64,000 bases of DNA from NCBI RefSeq assembly GCF_002261355.1, contig NZ_NEVU01000003.1:1240001-1304000 (forward strand). The letters run 5' to 3'. The position numbers and the translations under genes are program-made. Each line of letters opens with the position of its first letter. The first letter of the stretch is position 1. The notes under the pieces are model-generated. The model searched no databases. It was not told the DNA's origin and saw nothing but the letters and a program-made list of their open reading frames with translations. This document shows positions 34,993-43,864 of this stretch, piece after piece. This DNA comes from Bordetella genomosp. 12 (GTDB lineage: Bacteria; Pseudomonadota; Gammaproteobacteria; Burkholderiales; Burkholderiaceae_B).

Positions 34993-35445
34993 TCAACATG
35001 TCGTGATCGCGGATCCGAATCGTTCCTCTATTGCCTTCAGAGTGGCGGTTAGCTCAATGTCTGACGCGTCATATGGGTGCGAGAATGACTCGACGCGGAT
35101 CCATTGAGCAGTTTGTCCGGGATGAACGTAGCCTTCGAAATCGTCCACAAGAAGACACTGAAGAACTTTCGCATCGCTGATCATCTCCAGGTTTTTTGTC
35201 GTACCGGTCCAAGTGACATACTCCAGTTGGGCAAACCAAGCTGGGGCAACATCTTCCGCTACTAAAAGGCTTGCGATAGCGCGAAAACGCGACTCACTAA
35301 CTGTTGTAAACATCACAATCCGCGGAAAGAGCGTTCGGCACCGCTCAAGGAACGGTAAGAGCCCTGGACGTGGAATTTGACTGGCTGCGTTGGAAATTAG
35401 CGTGCCCTCGAGATCAAGTGCGAGGATTGAGGGGCTAGATATCAC
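34993..35445 (-). CDS. HAD-superfamily hydrolase, small (NIF/CTD-phosphatase-like)
   Basis: About 150 residues. Motif I is DLEGTL near residue 11 (an E replaces the general acid Asp of DxD), motif II MFTTVSES near 45, a lysine in KNLEM near 84, and motif III LVDDFEGY near 99. No cap domain, so the active site is open to macromolecular or protein substrates; the overall pattern is like NLI-interacting-factor/FCP phosphatases. The Asp-to-Glu change may weaken hydrolysis. Last of four coupled genes, overlapping the AbrB-like gene by 4 nt, so it is a candidate effector of a toxin-antitoxin-like or defence operon. Confidence 0.7.
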   Translation of the reverse strand: MISSPSILALDLEGTLISNAASQIPRPGLLPFLERCRTLFPRIVMFTTVSESRFRAIASLLVAEDVAPAWFAQLEYVTWTGTTKNLEMISDAKVLQCLLVDDFEGYVHPGQTAQWIRVESFSHPYDASDIELTATLKAIEERFGSAITTC

Positions 35446-35648
35446 AAGTTTTCCATCTCAGTGTGGGGCGGGGGGCTTGCTGATGTGCTATTGCCAGAAG
35501 CGAGGTGCGCGGTGAGCGTGTCGTTCTTAGCTATGAGGAATACGATGCGATCACCGGGCCGCCAGGCGGCACGATTGCGGAGGTCTTTGGGGATCGTCAC
35601 ACGCCCTCTGGAATCGAGCTTATATGTTTGCCTTTTCTGGGACGGCAT
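35442..35648 (-). CDS. AbrB/MazE-like DNA-binding protein
   Basis: About 68 residues. 'YKLDSRGRVTIPKDLRNRAAWRPGDRIVFLI' (key residues G-R-V-T-I-P-K-x-L-R and P-G-D) is the swapped-hairpin SpoVT-AbrB domain; the C-terminal ~20 residues are Ser/Pro rich and probably disordered. Start at 35648 follows GGGAAG; a longer frame to 35669 is not needed. Such proteins are often antitoxins that bind the operon promoter. Here it is followed by the HAD gene with an ATGA overlap and preceded by two unknown genes. Confidence 0.8.
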   Translation of the reverse strand: MPSQKRQTYKLDSRGRVTIPKDLRNRAAWRPGDRIVFLIAKNDTLTAHLASGNSTSASPPPHTEMENL

Positions 35649-35650
35649 CG

Positions 35651-35866
35651 TTACTTCCCGTCGCTCCACTTTTTGTTGCGAATGCTGAGGAGCTCGGCGT
35701 GCATTCGGCCCGAATGTGCGAGCAGGTTCAGCACCGAATTCCAGTAGGCTGCGGCCAAATCACCCTCCTGCTTGGCCAGGTCGCTGAGCACGCGGTTGGC
35801 TAAGGTGAGATCAACTGGTTCACATGGGAAAGGTCTGTCGGTCAGCGGTTCTGTGCACTTGATCAT
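35651..35866 (-). CDS. Small hypothetical protein in HAD/AbrB operon
   Basis: About 71 residues, mostly helical by composition ('LANRVLSDLAKQEGDLAAAYWNSVLNLLAHSGRMHAELL', key residues only). No family recognised. Its start overlaps the upstream gene by 4 nt and its stop is 2 nt from the AbrB-like start, so it is an integral operon member rather than a chance frame. Confidence 0.6.
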   Translation of the reverse strand: MIKCTEPLTDRPFPCEPVDLTLANRVLSDLAKQEGDLAAAYWNSVLNLLAHSGRMHAELLSIRNKKWSDGK

Positions 35867-36312
35867 CTCTTACCTCTTGGTTGCGACGCGTGATGAAACA
35901 GCCAAGCTCGGATTGCAGCCTCTCCCCTTGTCCTGCCGAGCGACGTGACTTCGCCAATGGCGCACTCGTACCCTTGTTCAAGCTCGATGAATCTCGCTTC
36001 GTGTTCCTCCGCTAGGTCTTTGCCCATTCGCTCGATGACTGTGTAGGCATCCAAAACCCTGACGCTCCGAGGCTGTTCAGCAATTAGGTACGTGTTGGAA
36101 CCGTCGATGTAGGCCAGTCCTGTCCGGCCTAGCCGGAGCGCGAATACTCCATCGACTGTGAGCATTTCATGGATGAGTCCAGCGCCAGACAGCACCGCGG
36201 GATTGGCGGCCTGCTTGCTCCAAGTCAGGCCAGACTCCTCCAATGTTGGTGGCGTTGCGTCTGCTGCCCACATGACTCCGCTGAGAGCCCGGCTTATGCT
36301 TTGCCTAGCCAC
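35863..36312 (-). CDS. Hypothetical protein, first gene of HAD/AbrB operon
   Basis: About 149 residues, mixed alpha/beta composition with a central 'LIHEMLTVDGVFALRLGRTGLAYIDGSNTYLI' strand-rich part and an acidic helix 'DLAEEHEARFIELEQGY' (key residues). No recognised family. It starts 60-odd bp from the inverted repeat at 36353-36375 and is divergent from the XRE regulator, so it is probably under its control. Neighbours suggest part of a small conflict or toxin-antitoxin-like system. Confidence 0.6.
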   Translation of the reverse strand: MARQSISRALSGVMWAADATPPTLEESGLTWSKQAANPAVLSGAGLIHEMLTVDGVFALRLGRTGLAYIDGSNTYLIAEQPRSVRVLDAYTVIERMGKDLAEEHEARFIELEQGYECAIGEVTSLGRTRGEAAIRAWLFHHASQPRGKR

Positions 36313-36352
36313 GTCTAGTTCCGTCCAAGGTGGTTTTTAGATATACCAACAA

Positions 36353-36375
36353 GAATAGTCGATTTTGGACTATTC
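36353..36375. promoter_or_regulatory. Operator-like inverted repeat between the XRE gene and the HAD/AbrB operon
   Basis: Perfect 8-bp arms GAATAGTC and GACTATTC around a 7-bp AT-rich spacer. It lies in the divergent promoter region, about 47 bp from the XRE start and 41 bp from the 36312 start, a typical place for a Cro/CI-type operator. Confidence 0.65.
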
Positions 36376-36421
36376 GAAAACAGACTTCAACCTTTGTGCT
36401 GCTAACCACGCCGGCACAACC

Positions 36422-36679
36422 ATGGACAAGTCGATCTACACCTACAACTACGGGCAGATGCTAAGGCTACTGATTGCGGCCAGAGAGCAAGTGGGCCTTA
36501 CGCAACAGGACTTAGCCAACGAATTGGATGAGACGCAATCTTTCATCAGCAAGTGTGAACGAGGGCAGAGACGCTTAGACGTGGTCGAGTTGAGAATGTG
36601 GTGCACAGCCCTAAACGTGTCTTATGCCGAGTTCATGCGGGTATTTGACAGTGTGTCGATTCCCCCAGCCACACGGTAA
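36422..36679 (+). CDS. XRE family helix-turn-helix regulator
   Basis: About 85 residues. The HTH is clear: LIAAREQVGLTQQDLANELDETQSFISKCERGQRRLD, given by key residues T-Q-Q-D-L-A, F-I-S-K-x-E-R-G-x-R. It is little more than a DNA-binding domain. The ATG at 36422 is preferred to an upstream TTG at 36365, which would run over the inverted repeat. Likely represses the divergent four-gene operon and itself. Confidence 0.85.
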   Translation: MDKSIYTYNYGQMLRLLIAAREQVGLTQQDLANELDETQSFISKCERGQRRLDVVELRMWCTALNVSYAEFMRVFDSVSIPPATR

Positions 36680-36839
36680 ATCCCGAGGACTTTGATGGGC
36701 GTCGCTTGCCAGTCGGAAAAATCGAACGATGGAACCGCGGCTTATTCGCCCCCCCCCCAGACGAGCCTAGTTAGGCCGGCAACCATTTCGCTGAAAAAGT
36801 TGCCCGTCATAATTCGGCGAGGCCACCAAGCCTTTACTT

Positions 36840-37262
36840 TCAGCGCAGCTTTATGACCGGTGGCCTCAACGCTTCCAACTCTTCTTCGAGCCTCTTATTT
36901 TCTATCGCTAGCTCTAGAACTTTCATTTGCAACTGAACCAATTGAGATTGCGCATCATCTCGTTGCTGCACCAAGAGTTGTTGAGCTCGTCTCGAATCCA
37001 ATTTGCGCTTGGCGTGTGTGGCTCGACGTTTGGATTCCAGCGCTTCGCCCGCACCTACAATCTCAACATAAGCCTGAATTTCCAAAATAAGCGCTGGAAA
37101 TCTGCTCTTGCGGAGTGCTGAGGGATCTGTTCCTGCTTCCCGTGCCACATTATTTTGAGACACCGGCGCGCCCACTGGTAGAACGGTAGGATTACCGCTT
37201 TTCAAGCGCAAAAAGGCTTCTCGATACTTACTCTCTGCATTAAGTCTATTGGATAATTTCAA
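36840..37262 (-). CDS. Small coiled-coil protein of a recombinase cassette (TnpC/DUF6262-like)
   Basis: About 140 residues starting with TTG inside the end of the recombinase gene (17-nt overlap). A short HTH-like part ('VSQNNVAREAGTDPSALRKSRFPALILEI', key residues N-V-A-R-E-A-G and S-A-L-R-K) precedes a long heptad-rich helix ('QSQLVQLQMKVLELAIENKRLEEELEAL', key residues). Tn554-type TnpC proteins have the same layout and influence the recombination reaction. Function here inferred from position and build. Confidence 0.6.
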   Translation of the reverse strand: MKLSNRLNAESKYREAFLRLKSGNPTVLPVGAPVSQNNVAREAGTDPSALRKSRFPALILEIQAYVEIVGAGEALESKRRATHAKRKLDSRRAQQLLVQQRDDAQSQLVQLQMKVLELAIENKRLEEELEALRPPVIKLR

Positions 37263-39267
37263 GATAATTCCTTAGACCGCCAATCTCCCGAAGTAGTGCA
37301 AGCTGTCGTGGAGAACCTGTGATTTCTAATAAGCTTGCTTGCTCCAATTGCTTTAGCTGCCGCCTAACTACTCCTTCCAATTCGCGATCGAAAACCGCAT
37401 CCTTGCAGCCTTTGGTACCGCCTTCACCCGCACACCGAGCAATTGATTCAATACCCCCGTAGTCACACGGTGCAACCTGAGTACATGCACCCAACCGCGT
37501 CCTACGAAAAGATACATGACCAAGCCGAGCAGACTTTATCAATTTTCTATAATCCCCCTTTGACACCAAGTTTACGATCTCGGTTTTCGCAGTGGCACCT
37601 CTAGGTGAAACATAACGATCGGAAGACAACCTCATTAACTCGCAGGCGATAACTTCGTATTTCGCCTCGCGCACCGCGGCGTCGGTTTCCTGCGACAACC
37701 TAAGCCTTGTAAAATTTCTTCCATAATAAGCGGTCTGAATTACATTGAGGTGCTGTAACTGAACCTGGATAGAACTGTCGCTCACCCCAGAAGCAAACAT
37801 ATTCACAGCTCCTGTACGGCGAAGTTGGTGATGGGCAAGTGGCCATATCTTCCCAATCTGAAACCTAGGATCCTTATCCAAGAACGGTGAAAACATGCAA
37901 GCAAACCGCAGATCCGCTTCTGTAATTCTCAGAAGATCGGGATCGAACAGCTTTTCATATTTGGATATCATCGACAATTAATTAGGGATGACTTTTCTAA
38001 CTGAATAGTCTGACCTAGTGGCTAGAACCGGCATCCATGGCTCATATGCGGAGGTCCACACCAGTGGATTCATGAAGTCTCCGCAGTTCCCCTCTTCCAC
38101 ACCCGCAGCCTGCGCACATCGCACTCTAAGCCGCGCAATAGAAATTAGTGGATGTAATGCCGTTTCAATTACATCACTGGTCACCCATCGGGCATCACTG
38201 TCCGGATTGGTTTTCGTCGTCTCACCATGGATTACTGGAAAAAACCCAAGCTCAGTGTCATGCCATTGGAGACAATCTGCTCTCAAACTCGACACTTCTT
38301 CTTTTCGCATAAGAGTAAAAGTGATAATGAAAGCTATACCAGCCAGCTGTACCATGCCAAGGTAGGACGTCAAAGACTTGATCGTCCAGCCATTCCCAGT
38401 CGGGTTTGTCGTCACCCACTTGTCGAATAGCTCCATCAGATCAAAGCGGTTTAAAATGTCTTCGAAATTTTCTACGCTATCTCTATTCGCCTTTCCTGGG
38501 CCCGAAAAAAGTGGTGACTTAAGCTTTTTTCGACTCCGTCTCAGAACATAGAAATCACTGAGATCACCACTCGAGACACTAGCAGCGTACGCATCTACAC
38601 AATAATTAAAACATGCCTCTATCCTTTCTCGGTGGACCCAGTAATCCGAAAGACAGTCCGACAACCTTTCAATTTGGTAATTCCAAATTCTGGGGGGAAT
38701 GTAGGGAGTCTGGTCAGACTCCTTTTTCTCCCCGATGGCCTTTGCCAAAATTGAAATGCCAGCTTCGTCTAGTATTTTGAAGCCTATCTGATCTTGAAAC
38801 ATTATCAAACGGTCGAGATATAGAACATCCGTCGACTTCCAAGATGCCTTCAACTCTTTCCCAAACTTCTCTATTAGCTCGGGAAAGCGAGATAAATCGC
38901 TGGCTGAAATATTCTCCCTATCACACATGCACACGAGACGTTTAATACTATTGAATCGCGACCTTATTGTGTTCCAGCTTAATTTATAAACTGGCCACCA
39001 AATAAGAAGCGTTGCCACGACCCTTAATATGTATTCGTTACGCGGATGCAGTTTAGGCTTGTCGAAACGAAGTCGCAAACTTTTACCTGCCCAGGCAGAG
39101 AAGTCCCAAACGCAGTCACTCCACGATGACGCAGGCGTACCATCCGTCTTTAAACTCACCATCCAGTCATTAGGAGGTGGTAAAGAGGGAGGTCGGTAGC
39201 AAGGGTGCTCAGTTGAAATTGGTATAGGACTTGCAGCAATCGAGAGCTCCGAGTGGATCATTGCCAT
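37246..39267 (-). pseudogene. Third large tyrosine-recombinase-like gene, split by an in-frame TAA
   Basis: Read as one frame it would be about 673 residues. Part 1 (39267 to 37981) has an N-terminal SAM-like half and 'FTLMRKEEVSSLRADCLQWHD', the first Arg region of the catalytic domain. A TAA at 37978-37980 interrupts it after R-K-V-I-P-N; the same frame goes on L-S-M-I-S-K-Y to 37246 with H-H-Q-L-R-R-T (HxxR) near 'IWPLAHHQLRRTG' and 'QLQHLNVIQTAYYG' (H...Y), the second half of the active site. The start at 39267 follows GGAG by 8 nt and overlaps the upstream gene by 10 nt. A Cys/His-containing region after the catalytic part (C-T-Q-V-A-P-C, C-A-G-E-G-G-T-K-G-C) may bind zinc. Either broken, read through, or a sequencing error. 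Confidence 0.75.
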
Positions 39268-40961
39268 AACCTGTGCTCCACACTCTGCATTGTCGCCTCC
39301 CAATCTGGGTGCCAGTATCCCTCTGCGACACGCTCGGACGCTTCTTCTACCCACCCCAATCGTTCTGTTGAAGACTCCTCCAGCCAACGCAGTTTTCCCC
39401 GAATTTTCTCAATCACAGACTGAACCGGTGACGGTGCATCGTCAGACCACTCGAGCCCAGATACACTAAATTCGAGTTGTTTGAGTTGCCCAAAGGTTGT
39501 CAACGCCCAAACATAATCAAACTCGTCTATATCCCGATGACTTTCACACCATAAGCATCCCGACGGTCTAACACAATCAGGTCTGGGCGCTGTATTAGGA
39601 ATATGCGCCGCTACGGCGACGTTCTTTAGACAGCCACCAGGAGCAATCGATTTTTCCTGAACAACTGTGGCCTTCTTCCAGAACCTCCCAATCTCAGCCG
39701 TCGCCCTATGGAAACTGGGCCGGTGGTAGACCTGGATCAGAGTCCGCTCGCCATGCTGCATCGTCTCCGCTACTGATTCAACATCCATAGCCACCGAAGA
39801 GGCCATTAGAAAATTGATGCGCATTCCCCGCAATTTTCTAGGGCACACGTAAGGAACATCCAGCGCCCTGAAGATCCTACGGAATCTATGCAGTGCGCGC
39901 AGCTCAGCCTGCGCCCCTGGCTCCTGGCTCAACGGAAAAAGTCTACTTTCGGACGGACAGAAAATTCGCCGCCAGGCCAAGTACCTCTCAAGATGAGCAC
40001 GATACTCTTTATATATTTCGAACGTCACATCGCCTTGGCGTCTGCCCTTTCTGATGGTGACTCGATACCCATCCGTATAACTCGTGTAACGCAGATTCCC
40101 TACATTTAACCGAACCGCCTGACTAACATTCATGCTTGTCTGCGAGATAAAAAGATGGAGCTCTGCTTCGATCCGCAGACTTATAAGGTAGTCCTGGCGC
40201 CCGAGTCCATAATCTATTGAGTTCCCCTCTGAAGGCACACCCCATTTGCCAATTCGCAAACAGGCATCGTCACGAATATAGACCTGCGTCGGGGGTAGAT
40301 CTCTCAAAAACTCGACATCCACTACACGACATATTTCAGCTGAAAAACGGCCTTGCAGTAGAAAGTCTTTTCGGCTTGTTTTTTCCGCAGTCCTTCCAGC
40401 CGCTGTGATCTGACGGCGAGGGCTCCTAACTCTCGTAAGGTTCAAAACACTGGCCCTTCTATCCAAAACAACATCTAACAGGTCAGATATTACTTTGGCG
40501 TATGCATATATTGAACTAGCTTTAAGCGGGGCCGCCGAAATCGATTTATTATCTCGATATTCTTTTATTTTCTGACTGCGATGAATTAGAAAATCTGTCC
40601 ATTGTAAAAAGACGTCCAGGGCAGTGTCGACGTCGAGATCTTTTCCGGACTGGTCAGCATATGCGAAGAACATACGCAGTTTAGAAATTCTGTCTCTAAG
40701 CGTCTCGGTAGATGAGCCTGACAGCAAATCAGCGTTCATTTCCGCATGCAGGCCTATTACAAAATCCGTCCTCTTAACACATGGCTGCATGGGATATTTT
40801 CCATTTTCAATATCCGTCATGGCCTTTTTTATTGTGAATCGTGCCGCTCCTTTGAATAACAATGGAGTTAAGTCCCATGGCGTTTCGCTTCTAGACAGTT
40901 TGGCCGATGGGAACGTGAGTTTAGGTAGGCTATTACTTACCAAGCGCGTTCCAATCTTCAT
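39258..40961 (-). CDS. Second tyrosine-recombinase-like protein (TnpB-like), degenerate active site
   Basis: About 567 residues. The C-terminal half keeps 'PRKLRGMRINFLM' (xxxR, with Arg where His is usual) and 'MQHGERTLIQVYHRPS' (H and candidate catalytic Tyr), and a Lys in 'VTIRKGRRQGDV'; the first catalytic Arg position reads 'SMNVSQAVRL' and seems lost. A terminal Cys cluster ('RPSGCLWCESHRD') is like Tn554 TnpB and gamma-mobile-trio recombinases. Overlaps the first recombinase gene by 29 nt. May act as a structural partner rather than a nuclease. Confidence 0.75.
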   Translation of the reverse strand: MKIGTRLVSNSLPKLTFPSAKLSRSETPWDLTPLLFKGAARFTIKKAMTDIENGKYPMQPCVKRTDFVIGLHAEMNADLLSGSSTETLRDRISKLRMFFAYADQSGKDLDVDTALDVFLQWTDFLIHRSQKIKEYRDNKSISAAPLKASSIYAYAKVISDLLDVVLDRRASVLNLTRVRSPRRQITAAGRTAEKTSRKDFLLQGRFSAEICRVVDVEFLRDLPPTQVYIRDDACLRIGKWGVPSEGNSIDYGLGRQDYLISLRIEAELHLFISQTSMNVSQAVRLNVGNLRYTSYTDGYRVTIRKGRRQGDVTFEIYKEYRAHLERYLAWRRIFCPSESRLFPLSQEPGAQAELRALHRFRRIFRALDVPYVCPRKLRGMRINFLMASSVAMDVESVAETMQHGERTLIQVYHRPSFHRATAEIGRFWKKATVVQEKSIAPGGCLKNVAVAAHIPNTAPRPDCVRPSGCLWCESHRDIDEFDYVWALTTFGQLKQLEFSVSGLEWSDDAPSPVQSVIEKIRGKLRWLEESSTERLGWVEEASERVAEGYWHPDWEATMQSVEHRLWQ

Positions 40962-42195
40962 TTCTCAGTCCAACTGTCTCTTCGTAGAACCTATTCGCCG
41001 CATCAGACTTTTGTGAGGCCTTGTCCACAAACTTTATATACCGCAGCGTGGAACTCTCATCTTTATGAAACATTGCGGTTCGCACCTGATCCACTGCCTC
41101 ACTTCGAGACAACCCAATATTTAGCAATACGCTCGCTCTTGCCGTGCCGAACGTAGCGCGTGTTTCATGAAAAACAAAATTTTTAAATTCTGTTAGCCCT
41201 TCATTGATAGCTCGTTTACGCATTTGGCTTACCAACGAATCTATTGTTGCCACGGAGTAAGGCCTTCCATAGCGATTGAGAAAAAGAGTGTCCCTACTGG
41301 CCGAAGCGTTCTTCGCTAAGCGTAATAGTCTCCTTGTTGAGAAAAGGTATTTTTTTAGATCAAGGAGTAGCTGCTTCGGAACCTCAAGATCGCCAGAAAC
41401 GTTAAATTTCGTGCGCACCGCAGTTCCCGGGCCTACACGGATCAAGTAGAGGTCACTTATCACTGGATGCTCCACTGCACCTTGGATCGCCTGCCCCGTG
41501 AGGGTTATTACCGTGCCAACTCTGGCGCCAGTGAACATCCCAATAGCCAGCATTAGATGCAGTTCGATAGTGTTTTTCTGAGAACTAAATTTCATTAGTT
41601 CTTTGGCATCTTTCGCGCTGAGTGGCAGGAGGCCGTCCTCGACGCCGTTACCTATACGTGCACGGAGGGGAATTGCGAGGTCTGTGCCGTCTCGGACCAT
41701 TGCGCGCGCAAATCCCCTTGCATCAATGAAGTGCCTTATTTTTTTTTCAGCGCTCCATAATGGGGCATTTGGGCTGATTAGATTATTATCTTTTGCGAAA
41801 TTATAAAATCGAATAACGGCGTACATTGTCGAACTGGCGGTCGATGAGGCATATGTGCCGTCCTCAATACTGCTCATCAAGCTTTTTCTAAAAGCCCTCA
41901 AAACTTGATCTTCTTTGCGCTGAGGGAAGTGCCGCCAATCATAGTCATTCAACTCAAGAAAATTGGCGTACCGCTGCAAGGCCTTCATGAGACTCTTTAC
42001 GGTCTCGTAATCTGCTCCGTCTTCAACTTGACGAAGCGCCCAAACATTAACCTCGTCCCAACCTCGTCCGTTTTCCCAGAATATCTGAGGGAGATGCCGC
42101 AAGCCCTTATCCAAATTAATAGCCCACTCTAGCCCTCCGTCTTTTAATTCGCGAAGAGCATATCCCGTCAATTCAATAGTTGTTAGCCGCGCCAT
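40933..42195 (-). CDS. First tyrosine recombinase of the cassette (TnpA-like)
   Basis: About 420 residues. Full catalytic set is visible: Arg in 'MFTGARVGTVITLTG', HETR in 'VFHETRATFG', His in 'MFHKDESS' and Tyr in 'TLRYIKFVDKAS'. It is therefore the most likely active recombinase of the group. ATG 42195 is used; a GTG at 42252 extends the frame by 19 codons. Codon use and base composition are clearly more AT-rich than in the backbone. It is the first of four overlapping genes that run toward the island interior, with the ychF terminator about 320 bp behind it. Confidence 0.82.
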   Translation of the reverse strand: MARLTTIELTGYALRELKDGGLEWAINLDKGLRHLPQIFWENGRGWDEVNVWALRQVEDGADYETVKSLMKALQRYANFLELNDYDWRHFPQRKEDQVLRAFRKSLMSSIEDGTYASSTASSTMYAVIRFYNFAKDNNLISPNAPLWSAEKKIRHFIDARGFARAMVRDGTDLAIPLRARIGNGVEDGLLPLSAKDAKELMKFSSQKNTIELHLMLAIGMFTGARVGTVITLTGQAIQGAVEHPVISDLYLIRVGPGTAVRTKFNVSGDLEVPKQLLLDLKKYLFSTRRLLRLAKNASASRDTLFLNRYGRPYSVATIDSLVSQMRKRAINEGLTEFKNFVFHETRATFGTARASVLLNIGLSRSEAVDQVRTAMFHKDESSTLRYIKFVDKASQKSDAANRFYEETVGLRNEDWNALGK

Positions 42196-42341
42196 AGCCG
42201 AAGCATTCTGAGAAAAACGGAATGGCAATTGACCGCGCAAAGCCCGTCCCACTTTCCTGCATCAACTATGTATTCCCAGACTCGCGTGCATGGTAGCCAC
42301 CCATGCTCTGCTATCTCAATGCTCAGATTTAGTTTGCCCAT
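42183..42341 (-). CDS. Possible small leader ORF of the recombinase cassette
   Basis: 52 codons from an ATG at 42341, with AGGAAA at the right spacing upstream, ending 13 nt inside the first recombinase gene. Reads MGKLNLSIEIAEHGWLP and on to LRMLRLWRG. The good ribosome site and overlap suggest translation coupling; no family recognised. An excisionase-like role is conceivable but unsupported. Confidence 0.4.
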   Translation of the reverse strand: MGKLNLSIEIAEHGWLPCTRVWEYIVDAGKWDGLCAVNCHSVFLRMLRLWRG

Positions 42342-42514
42342 ACTTTTCCTATTTATTGTTATCAAATGAGCGGCAGAATAACAATCACGCACGAAGCGTG
42401 TCAAATATTACTTTAAAATCAATTACTTACAGTATATCCAGAAGAATGAAAAATGCCTACATTCTGTACCTATAGCGGTGTTGCCGCACGTTTTACTTAA
42501 GCATCCAAGCAGGC

Positions 42515-42541
42515 AAAAAAAGAGCTGCCCTGAGGCAGCTC
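42515..42541 (-). terminator. Rho-independent terminator of ychF
   Basis: On the minus strand GAGCTGCC-TCAG-GGCAGCTC is followed by seven T. It lies 61 nt past the ychF stop and marks the edge of the backbone; the recombinase cassette begins right behind it. Confidence 0.85.
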
Positions 42542-42576
42542 AACTTTCACAAGAAAACAATGTCAATACCCCCGAT

Positions 42577-42615
42577 CTTAGGGGTAACTGTCCATAACAG
42601 CCTACTTAGGGGTAA
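42577..42615. repeat. Direct repeat CTTAGGGGTAA covering the ychF 3' end
   Basis: One copy (42605-42615) encodes the last ychF codons T-P-K; a second (42577-42587) lies 17 bp further on. A duplicated gene end next to a recombinase cassette is the usual trace of integration at a gene 3' end, though the two copies here are only 28 bp apart. Confidence 0.5.
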
Positions 42616-43696
42616 ACAAGAAATTCATCACGTCGCCGTCTTGCACGATGTATTCCTTGCCTTCGGCGCGCATTTTGCCGGCTTCCTTGGCGCCTTGTTC
42701 GCCCTTGCAGGCGATGTAGTCGTCATAGGCGATGGTCTGGGCGCGGATGAAGCCGCGTTCGAAGTCGGTGTGGATGACGCCTGCGGCTTGCGGGGCGGTC
42801 GCGCCGATGGGCACGGTCCAGGCGCGGACTTCCTTGACGCCGGCGGTGAAGTAGGTCTGCAGACCCAACAGTTTGAACGCCGCGCGGATCAGACGGTTCA
42901 GGCCCGGCTCTTCCATGCCCATGTCGGCCAGGAAGGCCTGACGGTCTTCATCGGCCAGGTCGACGATTTCGGATTCGATGGCCGCGCAGATGGCGACGAC
43001 GGGCGCGTTGCGCTTGTTGGCGAATTCGGTGAGGCGGTCCAGCAGCGGGTTGTTGCTAAAGCCGTCATCGCTGACGTTGCCAACGTACATGGCGCGCTTG
43101 GCGGTGATGAAGCACAGGGGCTTGATCAGGGCGAGGTCGTCATCGGACAGGCCCATGGAACGCACCGGTTTGGCTTCGTTCAGGTGGGCGATGCATTTTT
43201 CGAGCACGCCGACCAGGCGCTGGGCGTCTTTGTCGCCGGAGCGCGCGGTCTTGGAGTGGCGATGCAGGGCTTTCTCGGCGGTCTGCAGGTCGGCCAGTGC
43301 CAGTTCGGTTTCGATGACTTCGATGTCGGCGATGGGGTCCACCTTGCCGGCCACGTGGATGACGTTGGGGTCTTCGAAGCAGCGCACGACGTTGACGATG
43401 GCGTCGGTCTCGCGGATGTGCGAGAGGAACTGGTTGCCCAGGCCTTCGCCCTGGCTGGCGCCCGCCACCAGGCCGGCAATGTCGACGAACTCGACGGTGG
43501 CCGGCAGTACGCGCTCGGGCTTGACGATCTCAGCCAGCTTGCCGAGGCGGGGATCCGGCACTTCGACCACGCCCACGTTGGGTTCGATGGTGCAGAAGGG
43601 GTAATTCTCGGCCGCGATACCGGCACGGGTCAGAGCGTTGAAGAGCGTCGATTTGCCGACGTTGGGCAGGCCGACGATGCCGCATTGCAGAGCCAT
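42602..43696 (-). CDS. ychF: Redox-regulated ATPase/GTPase YchF
   Basis: About 364 residues, the family length. G1 motif [12 protein letters not shown] at residues ~8-19, '[18 protein letters not shown]' switch region, '[20 protein letters not shown]' (G3), the family-specific N-x-x-E variant region of G4, and the C-terminal TGS-like domain ending '[13 protein letters not shown]'. It binds ribosomes and ATP and is linked to oxidative-stress response. Conserved neighbour of pth in proteobacteria; here a CPBP gene lies between them. The stop overlaps the direct repeat at 42605. Confidence 0.96.
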   Translation of the reverse strand: MALQCGIVGLPNVGKSTLFNALTRAGIAAENYPFCTIEPNVGVVEVPDPRLGKLAEIVKPERVLPATVEFVDIAGLVAGASQGEGLGNQFLSHIRETDAIVNVVRCFEDPNVIHVAGKVDPIADIEVIETELALADLQTAEKALHRHSKTARSGDKDAQRLVGVLEKCIAHLNEAKPVRSMGLSDDDLALIKPLCFITAKRAMYVGNVSDDGFSNNPLLDRLTEFANKRNAPVVAICAAIESEIVDLADEDRQAFLADMGMEEPGLNRLIRAAFKLLGLQTYFTAGVKEVRAWTVPIGATAPQAAGVIHTDFERGFIRAQTIAYDDYIACKGEQGAKEAGKMRAEGKEYIVQDGDVMNFLFTPK

Positions 43697-43864
43697 GGAA
43701 ATCCTTGAATGATGATGTCCCGGCGCTGCCGGGTGCGCGGCCGATTGCGCCTGCGCCTGTGTTTGCTCATCCGGGCAAGCCCCGCCGCTGTGGCGCGCCG
43801 CCCATGATCAATCCGCGAAAACTTGATTTTAACCGGTTGGCCGCCCGCCACCGCGGGACGGCCC

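Noticed and set aside
19000-42500. CRISPR array
   Set aside because: Looked for regularly spaced repeats; only the four TGGGGTA sites recur and they are short, mixed in orientation and without spacers of uniform kind.
42602-43708. Long open frames on the opposite strand of ychF, TPR, OpgB-like and FAD genes
   Set aside because: They mirror high-GC coding sequence, have repetitive Gly/Ala/Arg or Asp/His composition, and lack family motifs.
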